Below are positions 15,545-23,065 of a DNA stretch of 31,800 nt, in pieces; the stretch's first letter is position 1; every line of letters begins with the position of its first letter. Source of the stretch: Candidatus Omnitrophota bacterium (GTDB lineage: Bacteria > Omnitrophota > Gorgyraeia > 2-02-FULL-51-18 > JAGOUK01); NCBI GenBank assembly GCA_018061225.1, contig JAGOUK010000001.1, positions 1 to 31,800 of the forward strand. The letters are read 5' to 3'. The translations under genes were made by a program, and so were the position numbers. Below the pieces are notes generated by a model. That model saw only the letters and a program-made list of their open reading frames with translations. It had not been told where the DNA came from and did no database searches.

Positions 15545-16798
15545 TTACCTCTGAGCGTTTGCTTTGGGTTGATGTTTTTCGTAAGCTTCGACGAACGAAT
15601 CAAAATTAGGTTTCACCAGCCAGGGCTTTTCGAGATGGTCCGTGATCGCTTCCTGGGTCTTGAGCCCGTTTCCGGTGATACAGATCACGATCGGTTCATT
15701 TTTCGGGATCACGCCGTTTTCGATCAGCTTCTTGGCGCAGGCCAGCGTAACGCCGCCCGCCGTCTCGGTGAAGATACCTTCCGTGCTGGCAAGCAGCTTG
15801 ATCGCGTCGACGATCTCCTGATCCGTCGCGTGCTCAGCCGCGCCGCCCGAGGACTTCACCGCGTCAAAGGCGTACACACCGTCGGCGGGATTGCCGATCG
15901 CAAGCGACTTGGCGATGGTGTTGGGCTTCACGGGCTTGATGATATCAACATTGCTCTTGATCGCCGTCGCGATCGGACCGCAGCCTTCGGCTTGCGCGCA
16001 ATAGATCCTGGAATCCACCTTGTCGATAATGCCGAGCTTGGCCAATTCGTGGAAAGCCTTCCAAATCTTCGTGAGCAGCGAGCCTGACGCGGCCGGGACG
16101 ACAACATGCTTCGGCGTCTTCCACCCGAGCTGCTCGACGATCTCATAGCCCATGGTCTTCGAACCTTCGGCATAGTAAGGCCGGATGTTGATATTCACGA
16201 AGGCCCACTTGTATTTGTTGGCCACTTCGGAGCAAAGGCGGTTCACTTCGTCGTAATTGCCCTCGACGGCGACAAGATTAGGGTTGAACGCGAGCGCGCC
16301 AACCACTTTGCCGATCTCGAGATTTGAGGGAATAAAAATATAGCGCTTAAGACCCGCGAACGCCGCGTTGGCCGCGACCGATCCGGCGAGATTGCCGGTG
16401 GACGCGCAGGCCACGGTGTCAAAGCCCAGTTCTTTGGCGCGCGTGAGAGCTACTGAAACGACACGGTCCTTAAAGGAGAGGGTTGGATGACAAACGGAGT
16501 CGTCCTTGATGTACAACTCGCTGACGCCCAGCGCCTTGGCCAGGTTCGAGCAGCGAAACAGCGGTGTGAAGCCCGCATGAAAACCCACGGTCGGCTCGCC
16601 GTCGATGGGCAGCAGCTCCCGATACCGCCACAGCGATTCGGGGCGGCTTTGGATTTTTTCGCGCGAAATATCCTTCTTGATGCGGTCGTAGTCGTAATCG
16701 ACTTCGAGCGATCCAAAGCAATATTCGCAGACATAAATCGCCTCAGCCGGATACAGCCGATGACACTCGCGACACTTAAGACCTTTGATATAACTCAT
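15545..16798 (-). CDS. thrC: Threonine-synthase-like PLP enzyme with N-terminal zinc ribbon
   Basis: This 417-residue fold-type II PLP enzyme has an N-terminal Cys4 motif (Cys9, Cys12, Cys24, Cys27; LKCRECHRLYP and YVCEYCFG). The PLP lysine is in HPTLSFKDR (K110), and the cofactor phosphate loop is ACASTGNLAGSVAANAA. The C-terminal part has CITGNGLKT. By family it would convert O-phosphohomoserine to threonine. It is embedded between cysK and a sulfur carrier, so it might instead make a sulfur amino acid from a phosphorylated substrate; that is inference. The ATG at 16798 (GGGG eight bases upstream) is preferred to an in-frame TTG four codons earlier. It starts 36 bases after cysK stops. Confidence 0.92.
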   Translation of the reverse strand: MSYIKGLKCRECHRLYPAEAIYVCEYCFGSLEVDYDYDRIKKDISREKIQSRPESLWRYRELLPIDGEPTVGFHAGFTPLFRCSNLAKALGVSELYIKDDSVCHPTLSFKDRVVSVALTRAKELGFDTVACASTGNLAGSVAANAAFAGLKRYIFIPSNLEIGKVVGALAFNPNLVAVEGNYDEVNRLCSEVANKYKWAFVNINIRPYYAEGSKTMGYEIVEQLGWKTPKHVVVPAASGSLLTKIWKAFHELAKLGIIDKVDSRIYCAQAEGCGPIATAIKSNVDIIKPVKPNTIAKSLAIGNPADGVYAFDAVKSSGGAAEHATDQEIVDAIKLLASTEGIFTETAGGVTLACAKKLIENGVIPKNEPIVICITGNGLKTQEAITDHLEKPWLVKPNFDSFVEAYEKHQPKANAQR

Positions 16799-16834
16799 GA
16801 TTTGCCCCAACTATAACAGACGTGTAAAAGGGTG

Positions 16835-17761
16835 TCAGCCCTCAAAGTATTGAACCATGCTCAAATAACGCTCCCCCGAATCCGGGAACAGGACGGCGAC
16901 CGTTTTGCCGGGCCCCAGGATTTGCGCGACTTTGAGCGCGCCCCAGCAGGCCGCTCCGCAGGAGATCCCCGCGAAGATACCTTCCTGCTTGCACAGCTGT
17001 GACGCTGTCTGATAAGCGTCCTCATCGCTGCACCTAAAAATTTCATCCACCACCGACTGATTGAGCGTTTGCGGCACAAAGCCCGCGCCGATGCCCTGTA
17101 TCATATGAGCTCCCGGCTTGCCGCCGGACAAAACCGCAGATGTCGCGGGCTCGACGCCATAGACCTTCACCGCCGGATTGTGCTTCTTCAGCACTTCTCC
17201 GATGCCGCTGATGGTCCCGCCGGTACCGATGCCGGCCACGAACGCGTCGATGCGGCCGTCCAGGTCAGCCAAAATTTCTTTGCCGGTCGTCTTCCGATGC
17301 GCGGCCGGGTTATCCGGATTGGTGAATTGGCTCGGCATGAAGGCGCCTTTCCCTTCCCGCACCAGCTGTCTGGCTTTTTCCACCGCGCCGGCCATGCCGG
17401 CATCCACGGGGGTGAGCACCACTTCCGCGCCAAAAGACTTAAGGATCTGCAAACGTTCGAAGCTCATGTTATCCGGCATCACCAACGTCACGTGATACCC
17501 GCGCGCCGCGCCGACCATCGCCAACCCGATCCCGGTGTTGCCGCTCGTGGCTTCCACGATGCGCGACCCCGCCTGCACCAGCCCGTTCTTCTCCGCCTGA
17601 TCGATCATGTTGAGCGCGATGCGGTCCTTGACGCTGCCGCCGGGGTTGAAGACTTCCAACTTCGCAAAAATATCCGCCGACCCCTTTTGCACAATTCGGT
17701 TCAGCTTCACCATCGGCGTGTTGCCGATAAGCTCGGTGATGGACTGCGCGGGCCGCGTCAT
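16835..17761 (-). CDS. cysK: Cysteine synthase (O-acetylserine sulfhydrylase family)
   Basis: This 308-residue PLP enzyme makes cysteine from an activated serine and a sulfur donor. It shows ELIGNTPMVKLNR (about 10-22), the PLP lysine in NPGGSVKDR (K45), the substrate loop ATSGNTGIGLAMV (about 71-83), and the phosphate-binding GTGTGGTISGIGEVL-type glycine loop. Family-normal length. CysM-type enzymes can use sulfur-carrier thiocarboxylate instead of sulfide; with a carrier and JAMM protease in the same operon, that use is possible, but CysK and CysM cannot be separated from sequence here. The start overlaps the JAMM gene stop as ATGA. No serine acetyltransferase gene is in the window. Confidence 0.96.
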   Translation of the reverse strand: MTRPAQSITELIGNTPMVKLNRIVQKGSADIFAKLEVFNPGGSVKDRIALNMIDQAEKNGLVQAGSRIVEATSGNTGIGLAMVGAARGYHVTLVMPDNMSFERLQILKSFGAEVVLTPVDAGMAGAVEKARQLVREGKGAFMPSQFTNPDNPAAHRKTTGKEILADLDGRIDAFVAGIGTGGTISGIGEVLKKHNPAVKVYGVEPATSAVLSGGKPGAHMIQGIGAGFVPQTLNQSVVDEIFRCSDEDAYQTASQLCKQEGIFAGISCGAACWGALKVAQILGPGKTVAVLFPDSGERYLSMVQYFEG

Positions 17762-18156
17762 AGGATCACGATCTCTTCCGCGGTCACGGCATCCCCTTGA
17801 ATCCTAAAGGACTTGAGGTCCGGATGATTCATATCGGCCAGCGACACGATGAGATAACTCACGTCCGGATAAAACGCCATCTGCCGGTCCGTCTGCGATG
17901 GCTCGGCCGCCGAAGCAACATGCGAGTGAAAAATTCCCAACAACTCCAATCCGTCACCCGAGATCCGCTTAAAGGCCTTAAGCTGCTGTTTAGGATCCAT
18001 GGTGTAGGTCACCGTGGAATGGTCCATGTTCTCGATCGGCAGATAATATTTGGCTTCGCCGTCCTTGCCGGCCAAAAAACCGCAGGCCTCCTGCGGATAC
18101 ACGCCCTTGGCATGATCCACCATCTCGGCATGAATGGCCTTGGCGATCTTCAGCAC
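17758..18156 (-). CDS. JAMM/MPN+ metalloprotease (Mec+/QbsD-like)
   Basis: This 132-residue protein is a single JAB1/MPN domain with a complete zinc-protease motif: Glu23 (PQEACGFLAG), His77 and His79 (GIFHSH), Ser87 and Asp90 (seven residues after HSH, then SQTD). In mycobacteria the homologue Mec+ releases cysteine from the CysO-cysteine adduct; QbsD/HcyD homologues trim residues that follow Gly-Gly in sulfur carriers. Both jobs are possible here because the carrier in this operon ends Gly-Gly-Ala-Arg. The start is GTG, six bases after cysH (GAGG upstream). The stop overlaps the cysK start. An internal ATG at codon 12 would keep all motif residues but is less likely. Confidence 0.93.
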   Translation of the reverse strand: MLKIAKAIHAEMVDHAKGVYPQEACGFLAGKDGEAKYYLPIENMDHSTVTYTMDPKQQLKAFKRISGDGLELLGIFHSHVASAAEPSQTDRQMAFYPDVSYLIVSLADMNHPDLKSFRIQGDAVTAEEIVIL

Positions 18157-18162
18157 GACGGC

Positions 18163-18888
18163 CTACCTCGCCCCCGGGCGGTTGTGCAGGCCGCATTCTT
18201 TGTGCTCGGGATTCTCCCACCACCAGCGGCCGGCGCGCTCATCCTCGCCTTCCTTAACCGCGCGCGTGCAGGGATCACAGCCAACGGAACGGTAGCCTTG
18301 ATCAAAAAGAACGCTATACGGCACCTTGTTCTTGCGGATGTAGTCCCAGACCCTGGCTTCGTCCCAGTCGGCGAGCGGATTCACCTTGAGGATATTCCCG
18401 TGGGCCTCATCAATCTCAATTTTCTTGATCTCCGCCCGCGTCACTGACTGCGCGCGGCGCTGTCCCGTGATCCAGGCGTCGAGTCCGCCCAGCGCGCGCT
18501 TGAGCGGCTCCACTTTGCGGATGCGGCAGCATTCTTGCCGGTTCTCGACCGATTCTTTGAATGAAAAAAATCCTTTGGCCCGCGTCAGCTTCTCAACGGC
18601 GACAGGGTCCGGAAAAAATACTTCGATCACGCAGTTGTACTTAAACTTCACCGCGTCCATGACCGCGTAAGTTGCCTCCGGCAGCCGTCCCGTATCCAGC
18701 GTGACGATCCTCGCCTTGGGGTCAAATTTGAGCGCCATGTCGATCAACACCATGTCCTCCGGGCCAAACGAGGAGGAGATGGCGATTCGGCTTCCGTATT
18801 TTTCGAGCATCCAGGCGATGACCGACTCCGGGCCGTGCAATTCAAACTCAGAGTTCAGTTTTTCCGCTTCCGCTTTGGCTCTAAGCAT
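18163..18888 (-). CDS. cysH: Assimilatory adenylyl-sulfate (APS) reductase, Fe-S type
   Basis: The enzyme reduces APS (or PAPS) to sulfite. The 241-residue reading shows the PP-loop-type N-terminus (AISSSFGPEDMVLIDM, about 36-51) and the sulfate/adenylate regions TLDTGRLPEATY and TGQRRAQSVTR. The four Cys that bind a [4Fe-4S] cluster are at 120-121 (ENRQECCRIRKVEPL) and 204/207 (GCDPC), and the catalytic Cys232 is in ECGLH. The cluster Cys pairs are diagnostic of APS-type reductases, so no APS kinase is required; none is present. The ATG at 18888 gives the family N-terminus; it overlaps cysN by eight bases. A longer in-frame reading into cysN is not homologous-looking. Confidence 0.95.
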   Translation of the reverse strand: MLRAKAEAEKLNSEFELHGPESVIAWMLEKYGSRIAISSSFGPEDMVLIDMALKFDPKARIVTLDTGRLPEATYAVMDAVKFKYNCVIEVFFPDPVAVEKLTRAKGFFSFKESVENRQECCRIRKVEPLKRALGGLDAWITGQRRAQSVTRAEIKKIEIDEAHGNILKVNPLADWDEARVWDYIRKNKVPYSVLFDQGYRSVGCDPCTRAVKEGEDERAGRWWWENPEHKECGLHNRPGAR

Positions 18889-20149
18889 GGAGGATGATCC
18901 CCCCGCCCGAAACAAGATTCCGGTCCACCAGCACGAAGCGGCCGGTTTCCTGAATCTCGTGGAACGGATCATAAACAATGTCTTTTTTGAACTCGAGCTC
19001 AAGTTCGGCGACCTCGTTCTTGGCAACTTCATGATGGTCTTTGGAGACTTCATCCAGCGTCGAAGAATTGATCACGCGGACAACGTTCTTCACCTTGCAC
19101 TCCAATTCCTGAGTCGTGAGTTTGATGACGTAGGACTTGCCCTTGGCCAAATGCTCTTCACCCATCCAAAAGATATTGGCGCGGAAGTGTTTGCCGACCA
19201 GCGGCTTGGCCGACGCGTGCACGGCGATCTCGCCGCGCTCGACAAAGAGCTGATCTTCAACGGTGATTCCGATGGATTCGCCCGCTTCGGCTTCCGGCGG
19301 TTCCGGCGCGTTCCAGCGCTCGATCGCGCTGACCACCGCCGTTTTCTTCGACGGCAAAAAGAGGATCTCATCACCCTTCTTCAGTCGGCCGGACTCGATG
19401 CGACCGGAGAAGTAGCGTTTTTCGGAATCAAACCGATACACGTCCTGCAGCGGGAATCTCAGCGCGCGCGTCGAGGCCGTGCGGTGCGAATCCACCGAAT
19501 CCAGGATCTCGACGAGCGTCGACCCTTTGTACCAGGGCATCTGCGACGTGCGCATCACGACATTGTCGCCCACGTACGCGGACACCGGGATGAAGGCCTT
19601 CGGCGTGACCTTGAGCGTCTTCAGATAATTCGTGTAGTCCGTGACGAGTTTGTTGAACGTCTCTTCACTGTAGCCCACGAGGTCCATCTTATTCACGATC
19701 ACAATGATGTTCTTGATTCCGAGAAGTGACAAGATCGTCGCGTGACGCTTGGACTGTTCGCGCAGCCCCTCTTTGGCGTCGATGAGCAGGAGCGCCGCGT
19801 CGGCGCTGGACGCGCCCGAAATCATGTTCTTGAGGAATTCTTTGTGGCCTGGCGCGTCGATGACGCGGTAGGTGCGCTTCTTTGTTTTAAAAAGCACCTG
19901 AGACACGTCGATCGTGATGCCCTGATCCTGCTCTTCCTCGAGCGCGTCGAGTAAGAAGGCATATTCAAACTTCACGCCCTTATCGACGCAGATCTGCTTC
20001 ACGTATTCCAGTTTTTGCGGCAGGATGGAGTCGGTCTCGTGCAGCAGGCGGCCCACGAGCGTGGACTTGCCGTGATCGACATGTCCGACAAAAACGATGC
20101 GCAGTTCGCCGGATTGATTGTTTTGTGGGTTGCCGTTCACGTCAGACAT
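18881..20149 (-). CDS. cysN: Sulfate adenylyltransferase subunit 1 (GTPase)
   Basis: CysN is the regulatory GTPase of ATP sulfurylase; with CysD it makes APS from sulfate. The 422-residue protein has EF-Tu-like G motifs: GHVDHGKS (22-29), DAPGH (98-102) and NKMD (153-156), followed by beta-barrel domains. It ends at GGGIILHA without a fused APS kinase (CysC), which fits the APS-type reductase encoded next. The start codon shares one base with the cysD stop (TAATG) and the stop overlaps the cysH start by eight bases. Confidence 0.97.
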   Translation of the reverse strand: MSDVNGNPQNNQSGELRIVFVGHVDHGKSTLVGRLLHETDSILPQKLEYVKQICVDKGVKFEYAFLLDALEEEQDQGITIDVSQVLFKTKKRTYRVIDAPGHKEFLKNMISGASSADAALLLIDAKEGLREQSKRHATILSLLGIKNIIVIVNKMDLVGYSEETFNKLVTDYTNYLKTLKVTPKAFIPVSAYVGDNVVMRTSQMPWYKGSTLVEILDSVDSHRTASTRALRFPLQDVYRFDSEKRYFSGRIESGRLKKGDEILFLPSKKTAVVSAIERWNAPEPPEAEAGESIGITVEDQLFVERGEIAVHASAKPLVGKHFRANIFWMGEEHLAKGKSYVIKLTTQELECKVKNVVRVINSSTLDEVSKDHHEVAKNEVAELELEFKKDIVYDPFHEIQETGRFVLVDRNLVSGGGIILHA

Positions 20150-20952
20150 TACATGTATCCTTTCGCGCGAAGCTTCTGCATCGCGTATCGCTGAGAGTGG
20201 TCCTGATCGCGGCCGACGCGCTCAGATATTTTGGTGTTCTTCAATTCTTCAATGACTTTGTCCACGGTGTCAGCGTCCGAATCCACGGGCTTCGTGATCG
20301 GCCGGCACCCGAGCGTGCGGTAGCGCTTGCCGTTCTTGGCAAAGTAGAGATCGACGAGCGGAATGTTCTCGCGTTTCACGTAATTCCACACGTCCACCTC
20401 GGTCCACTCGAGCAGCGGATGAATGCGCACATGCGTGCCGGGATCGTAGTCCGACTGAAACTGATTCCACAGCTCCGGCGGCTGGTCCTTGTAATTCCAC
20501 TCAAAGTCGATGTTGCGCGGAGAAAAATATTTTTCCTTCGCGCGCGTGCCGTCTTCGTCGCGGCGGATGCCGACGAACAGGCCGTCCCATTTTTCTTTTT
20601 CGATCATCTGCTGAAGAGCGACGGTTTTCATCTCATGGCAGACGGTGACCGGGTCATTGTTGTCATAGTTGACCCCGCGCGCCTTGGCGGCTTCATTGAC
20701 GCCGACGATGAGCTTCAGGCCCCATTCTTTGGCGTAGTGCTCACGGTAAGCGTACATTTCCGGAAACTTAAAGGTCGTGTCGATGTGAACAACCGGAAAA
20801 GGCACGCGGCCGAAGAAAGCCTTGCGCGCCAGCCAGACGTTGACGCAGGAGTCCTTGCCCATGGACCACAGCATGGCCGGCTTCTTGAACTTTTTATAGG
20901 CCTCACGGATGATAAAAATGGATTGATTTTCGAGCGCGCTCAGGTGGTCCAC
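20149..20952 (-). CDS. cysD: Sulfate adenylyltransferase subunit 2
   Basis: CysD is the catalytic subunit of ATP sulfurylase (EC 2.7.7.4), making APS in the cytoplasm. The 267-residue protein shows the PP-loop SMGKDSCVNVWLARKAF (about 30-46), the block FPVVHIDTTFKFPEMYAYR, GIRRDEDGTRAKE, and the C-terminal FAKNGKRYRTLGCRPITKPV. Family length is about 300, so it is slightly short. It begins with GTG nine bases after AAAGGAG. As the first gene of the sulfur operon it has a strong consensus promoter and a dyad just upstream. Confidence 0.97.
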   Translation of the reverse strand: MDHLSALENQSIFIIREAYKKFKKPAMLWSMGKDSCVNVWLARKAFFGRVPFPVVHIDTTFKFPEMYAYREHYAKEWGLKLIVGVNEAAKARGVNYDNNDPVTVCHEMKTVALQQMIEKEKWDGLFVGIRRDEDGTRAKEKYFSPRNIDFEWNYKDQPPELWNQFQSDYDPGTHVRIHPLLEWTEVDVWNYVKRENIPLVDLYFAKNGKRYRTLGCRPITKPVDSDADTVDKVIEELKNTKISERVGRDQDHSQRYAMQKLRAKGYM

Positions 20953-20980
20953 AGTGAAAAACTCCTTTATCCGATAACTT

Positions 20981-20999
20981 TACTAGGGATTAATTAGTA
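20981..20999 (-). promoter_or_regulatory. Dyad at the cysD transcription start (candidate operator)
   Basis: Perfect 5-base inverted repeat TACTA-N9-TAGTA (19 bases) placed at the predicted transcription start of the sulfur operon, where a bound repressor would block initiation. The cysteine-free Rrf2 protein encoded in the operon is a candidate binder; this is inference, and the site does not match a consensus I can quote. Confidence 0.4.
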
Positions 21000-21002
21000 T
21001 AA

Positions 21003-21031
21003 ATTTTATTGAATCCAAGTTAAAATGTCAA
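21003..21031 (-). promoter_or_regulatory. Consensus sigma-70 promoter of the sulfur operon
   Basis: On the minus strand: TTGACA (21031-21026), 17-base spacer, TAAAAT (21008-21003). The predicted start is near 20996, giving a leader of about 44 nt before the cysD GTG. It lies right after the terminator that isolates the operon from upstream genes. Confidence 0.85.
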
Positions 21032-21048
21032 GATTCTGCCTTGTGCAT

Positions 21049-21086
21049 AAAAAACCCGGCGCGATTACGTCGCGCCGGGTTTTTTT
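21049..21086. terminator. Strong bidirectional intrinsic terminator
   Basis: A perfect 11-base stem (ACCCGGCGCGA / TCGCGCCGGGT) with a 5-base loop (TTACG) is flanked by six A on the left and seven T on the right, so it can work on both strands. It ends the small Cys/His-rich gene on the minus strand and sits just ahead of the cysD promoter. Confidence 0.93.
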
Positions 21087-21106
21087 AGATGCTTTTGGAC
21101 TGATGT

Positions 21107-21331
21107 CTAGTGCGAGTGCCCTTCGTGTCCGGCGTGGTCATGCGCGTGCGAGGCCTCTTCGGCCGCGGCGGCTTCCGGATTGCAGCAGGGCTTCTGACAC
21201 CCCACAGGGCATGCTTTTTTATCCGACGCGGCTTTGGCCGCTCCGTCCACAGGGCACGAACCGCATCCGGCAAACGCCAGACCCGCGGGCAGCAACAAAA
21301 ACACCGCCAATACTGTCAAAATCTTTTTCAT
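21107..21331 (-). CDS. Small exported Cys/His-rich protein, probable metal binder
   Basis: This 74-residue protein is not recognised as a named family. A signal peptide covers about residues 1-21 (KKILTVLAVFLLLPAGLAFA). The mature part has six Cys: GCGSCPVDG (Cys23, Cys26) and CPVGCQKPCC (Cys41, 45, 49, 50). It ends in a His-rich tail (six His in the last 13 residues, alternating with Ala/Asp/Gly/Glu). This composition suggests binding of a soft or transition metal in the periplasm. The lipobox rule is not well met (FAGC), so it is probably soluble. Shine-Dalgarno GGGAGA precedes the ATG. It stands alone between rarA and the terminator. Confidence 0.8.
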   Translation of the reverse strand: MKKILTVLAVFLLLPAGLAFAGCGSCPVDGAAKAASDKKACPVGCQKPCCNPEAAAAEEASHAHDHAGHEGHSH

Positions 21332-21366
21332 AAATCTCCCTTTTTAATCGTTAAACTACCCGGTGT

Positions 21367-21372
21367 ATTATA
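21367..21372 (-). promoter_or_regulatory. Possible -10 box for the Cys/His-rich gene
   Basis: TATAAT on the minus strand about 36 bases before the ATG, in the 78-base gap after rarA. No good -35 hexamer lies at the right distance; a CCATTT/AAATGG hairpin sits just upstream. Confidence 0.35.
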
Positions 21373-21409
21373 GACCATTTCGCCTCAAATGGCGCCCCAC
21401 AGGCGGACG

Positions 21410-22741
21410 CTAAGCTGATTTGCGGGGGTCAGATTTGGATTTGAGCCTGTCCAAGTAGGCCTTAAAATTTTTTTCACACCCTTGCTCAGTGGGCTCGTAG
21501 TACCGCCTGGTCTCGGTCAGGTACTTCTGGGCAACGTGATGATCCGGGTGGTCGTGCGCGTACTCGTAGCCGACACCCCGGCCCAGGGTCACGGCCCCTT
21601 TGTAGTGGGAATCTCTCAGGTGGGCCGGCACTTCAAGGGACCGGCCTTCCTCGACATCCTTCATGGCTTTATCAATGGCGAGGTAGGAGGCGTTGGACTT
21701 AGGGGCGCAAGCGATGTAAGTGGTCGCTTGGGCCAACGGGATGCGGGCTTCGGGCATGCCGATGAATTCCGAGGCCTGTAAGGCGGCGTTTGCGATAACG
21801 AGCGCCTGAGGATCAGCATTGCCGACGTCTTCGGAGGCGCAAATCACCAGCCGCCGGGCCACAAAGCGAGGATCTTCACCCGCGTACAGCATCTTGGCCA
21901 GGTAGTAGATGGCCGCGTCAGGATCAGACCCCCGCATCGACTTTATGAACGCGGAGGCATGATCATAATGCTCGTCGCCGTCCTGATCATAGCGAACGGC
22001 TTTTTTCTGTACTGATTCCTGAGCCACTTCGAGAGTAAAGTTCACCGTGCCGTCCGCTCCCGCTGGCGTCGAAAGCACTCCGACTTCCAGTGCGTTGAGC
22101 GCCCGTCGCGCGTCCCCTTCCGATACTGATGCCAAAAATTTGAGCGCCTCCCCATCCATCCGGACCGGCGTTTTGCTAAGTCCCCGCTCAGGCTCGCTGA
22201 GCGCTCGCGTGATCACATCCATCACATCCGCTTCGTCGAGGGCTTTGAGCTCAAACACAAGTGACCGCGAAAGAAGCGGCGCATTGATCGAAAAGAAGGG
22301 GTTCTGCGTTGTCGCTCCCACGAGCAGCGGATTGCCCCGCTCGACATCCGGCATCAGGACGTCTTGCTGCGAACGGCTAAAGCGGTGGATCTCATCGACG
22401 AAGAGAATCGTGCGCTTGTTGTAAGCCTTGAGGTTGACCTTGGCTTTGTCGAGGATTTTACGCAGCTCGGCGACACTGGACGCGACGGCGTTCACGGATT
22501 CAAAGAAACATTTGGTCTCACGCGAGATGATGAGCGCCAGCGTCGTCTTGCCGCAGCCGGGAGGGCCGTAGAGAATGATGGAAGAAAGCTTGTCCGTTTC
22601 GATAACGCGTCTGAGCAGCGTTCCCTCTTTAAGGATATGCCGCTGCCCGCAAAACTCCGCCAACGACCGCGGCCGCATCCTACTGGCCAAAGGCTCATGC
22701 TTCGCGCTATCAGAAGTATTATTAGTCTGAAAAAGGTCCAT
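21410..22741 (-). CDS. rarA: Replication-associated recombination protein A (RarA/MgsA), AAA+ ATPase
   Basis: RarA is a clamp-loader-like ATPase acting at stalled replication forks. The 443-residue protein shows Walker A GPPGCGKT (59-66), Walker B FVDEIH (114-119), the sensor region GATTQNPFFSINAPLLSRS, and the C-terminal RarA block with GSDPDAAIYYLAKML and YAHDHPDHH. Family-normal length. The ATG at 22741 is preferred to an in-frame TTG two codons upstream. Upstream lies the 6S RNA candidate, an arrangement I recall for 6S genes in some other phyla; the two are about 70 bases apart on the same strand, so read-through from the 6S promoter may help express rarA. Confidence 0.96.
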   Translation of the reverse strand: MDLFQTNNTSDSAKHEPLASRMRPRSLAEFCGQRHILKEGTLLRRVIETDKLSSIILYGPPGCGKTTLALIISRETKCFFESVNAVASSVAELRKILDKAKVNLKAYNKRTILFVDEIHRFSRSQQDVLMPDVERGNPLLVGATTQNPFFSINAPLLSRSLVFELKALDEADVMDVITRALSEPERGLSKTPVRMDGEALKFLASVSEGDARRALNALEVGVLSTPAGADGTVNFTLEVAQESVQKKAVRYDQDGDEHYDHASAFIKSMRGSDPDAAIYYLAKMLYAGEDPRFVARRLVICASEDVGNADPQALVIANAALQASEFIGMPEARIPLAQATTYIACAPKSNASYLAIDKAMKDVEEGRSLEVPAHLRDSHYKGAVTLGRGVGYEYAHDHPDHHVAQKYLTETRRYYEPTEQGCEKNFKAYLDRLKSKSDPRKSA

Positions 22742-22812
22742 AGCCAACTTTCATTTGGGGTTGATATAGACCCGGGAATAATCAGACGCCGCCTTATCGA
22801 CGGACAAATTGG

Positions 22813-22995
22813 TCCCACAGCGCCGTGTGTCGTGTCCTGGCTGAATCCCTGTTTTTACAGGGCGGGTGCCTACTACCGACATTTCTTATCCGACAGATCG
22901 CCGGATCTATCCACGCCGGGGTTCGACACCCACATGAGTTATATCGGATTCGCGCGTATGGACACAACGAAGCTCGAACGCCGCAGGAAACTCTT
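22813..22995 (-). ncRNA. ssrS: 6S RNA (RNA polymerase regulator)
   Basis: The 324-base stretch between pheT and rarA holds no convincing protein gene but folds like 6S RNA. The closing stem is ten uninterrupted pairs including G-U (22988-22979 with 22822-22813). Inside it are a 7-pair stem (22966-22960 with 22837-22831), a large central bubble and an apical arm closed by ATCCGA/TCGGAT (22949-22944 with 22893-22888). The 3' side of the bubble carries a hairpin CCCTGT-AAAA-ACAGGG (22862-22847), as in many 6S RNAs. Short blocks match E. coli 6S as I recall it: GTTCG after the closing stem, CCGATAT before the apical arm, and TCAGCC after the 3' hairpin. Length about 183 nt fits. 6S RNA mimics an open promoter and traps RNA polymerase. 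The 3' end is approximate. Confidence 0.83.
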
Positions 22996-23001
22996 GCGAA
23001 T

Positions 23002-23032
23002 ATTATACACCCGCCTCAAGCGGCGGCATCAA
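23002..23032 (-). promoter_or_regulatory. Promoter of the 6S RNA gene
   Basis: TATAAT (23007-23002) lies seven bases before the predicted RNA 5' end. The best -35 is TTGATG (23032-23027) with a long 19-base spacer. A small CCGCC/GGCGG hairpin occupies the spacer. The -10 is an exact consensus. Confidence 0.65.
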
Positions 23033-23065
23033 ATCAATGGGGAAAAATGGGCGGGGGGCCGGGAT

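Noticed and set aside
18701..19729. Plus-strand reading of 342 codons
   Set aside because: Antisense to cysH and cysN, both certain genes; its composition (His/Arg/Leu/Asp-rich) and lack of motifs indicate a shadow frame.
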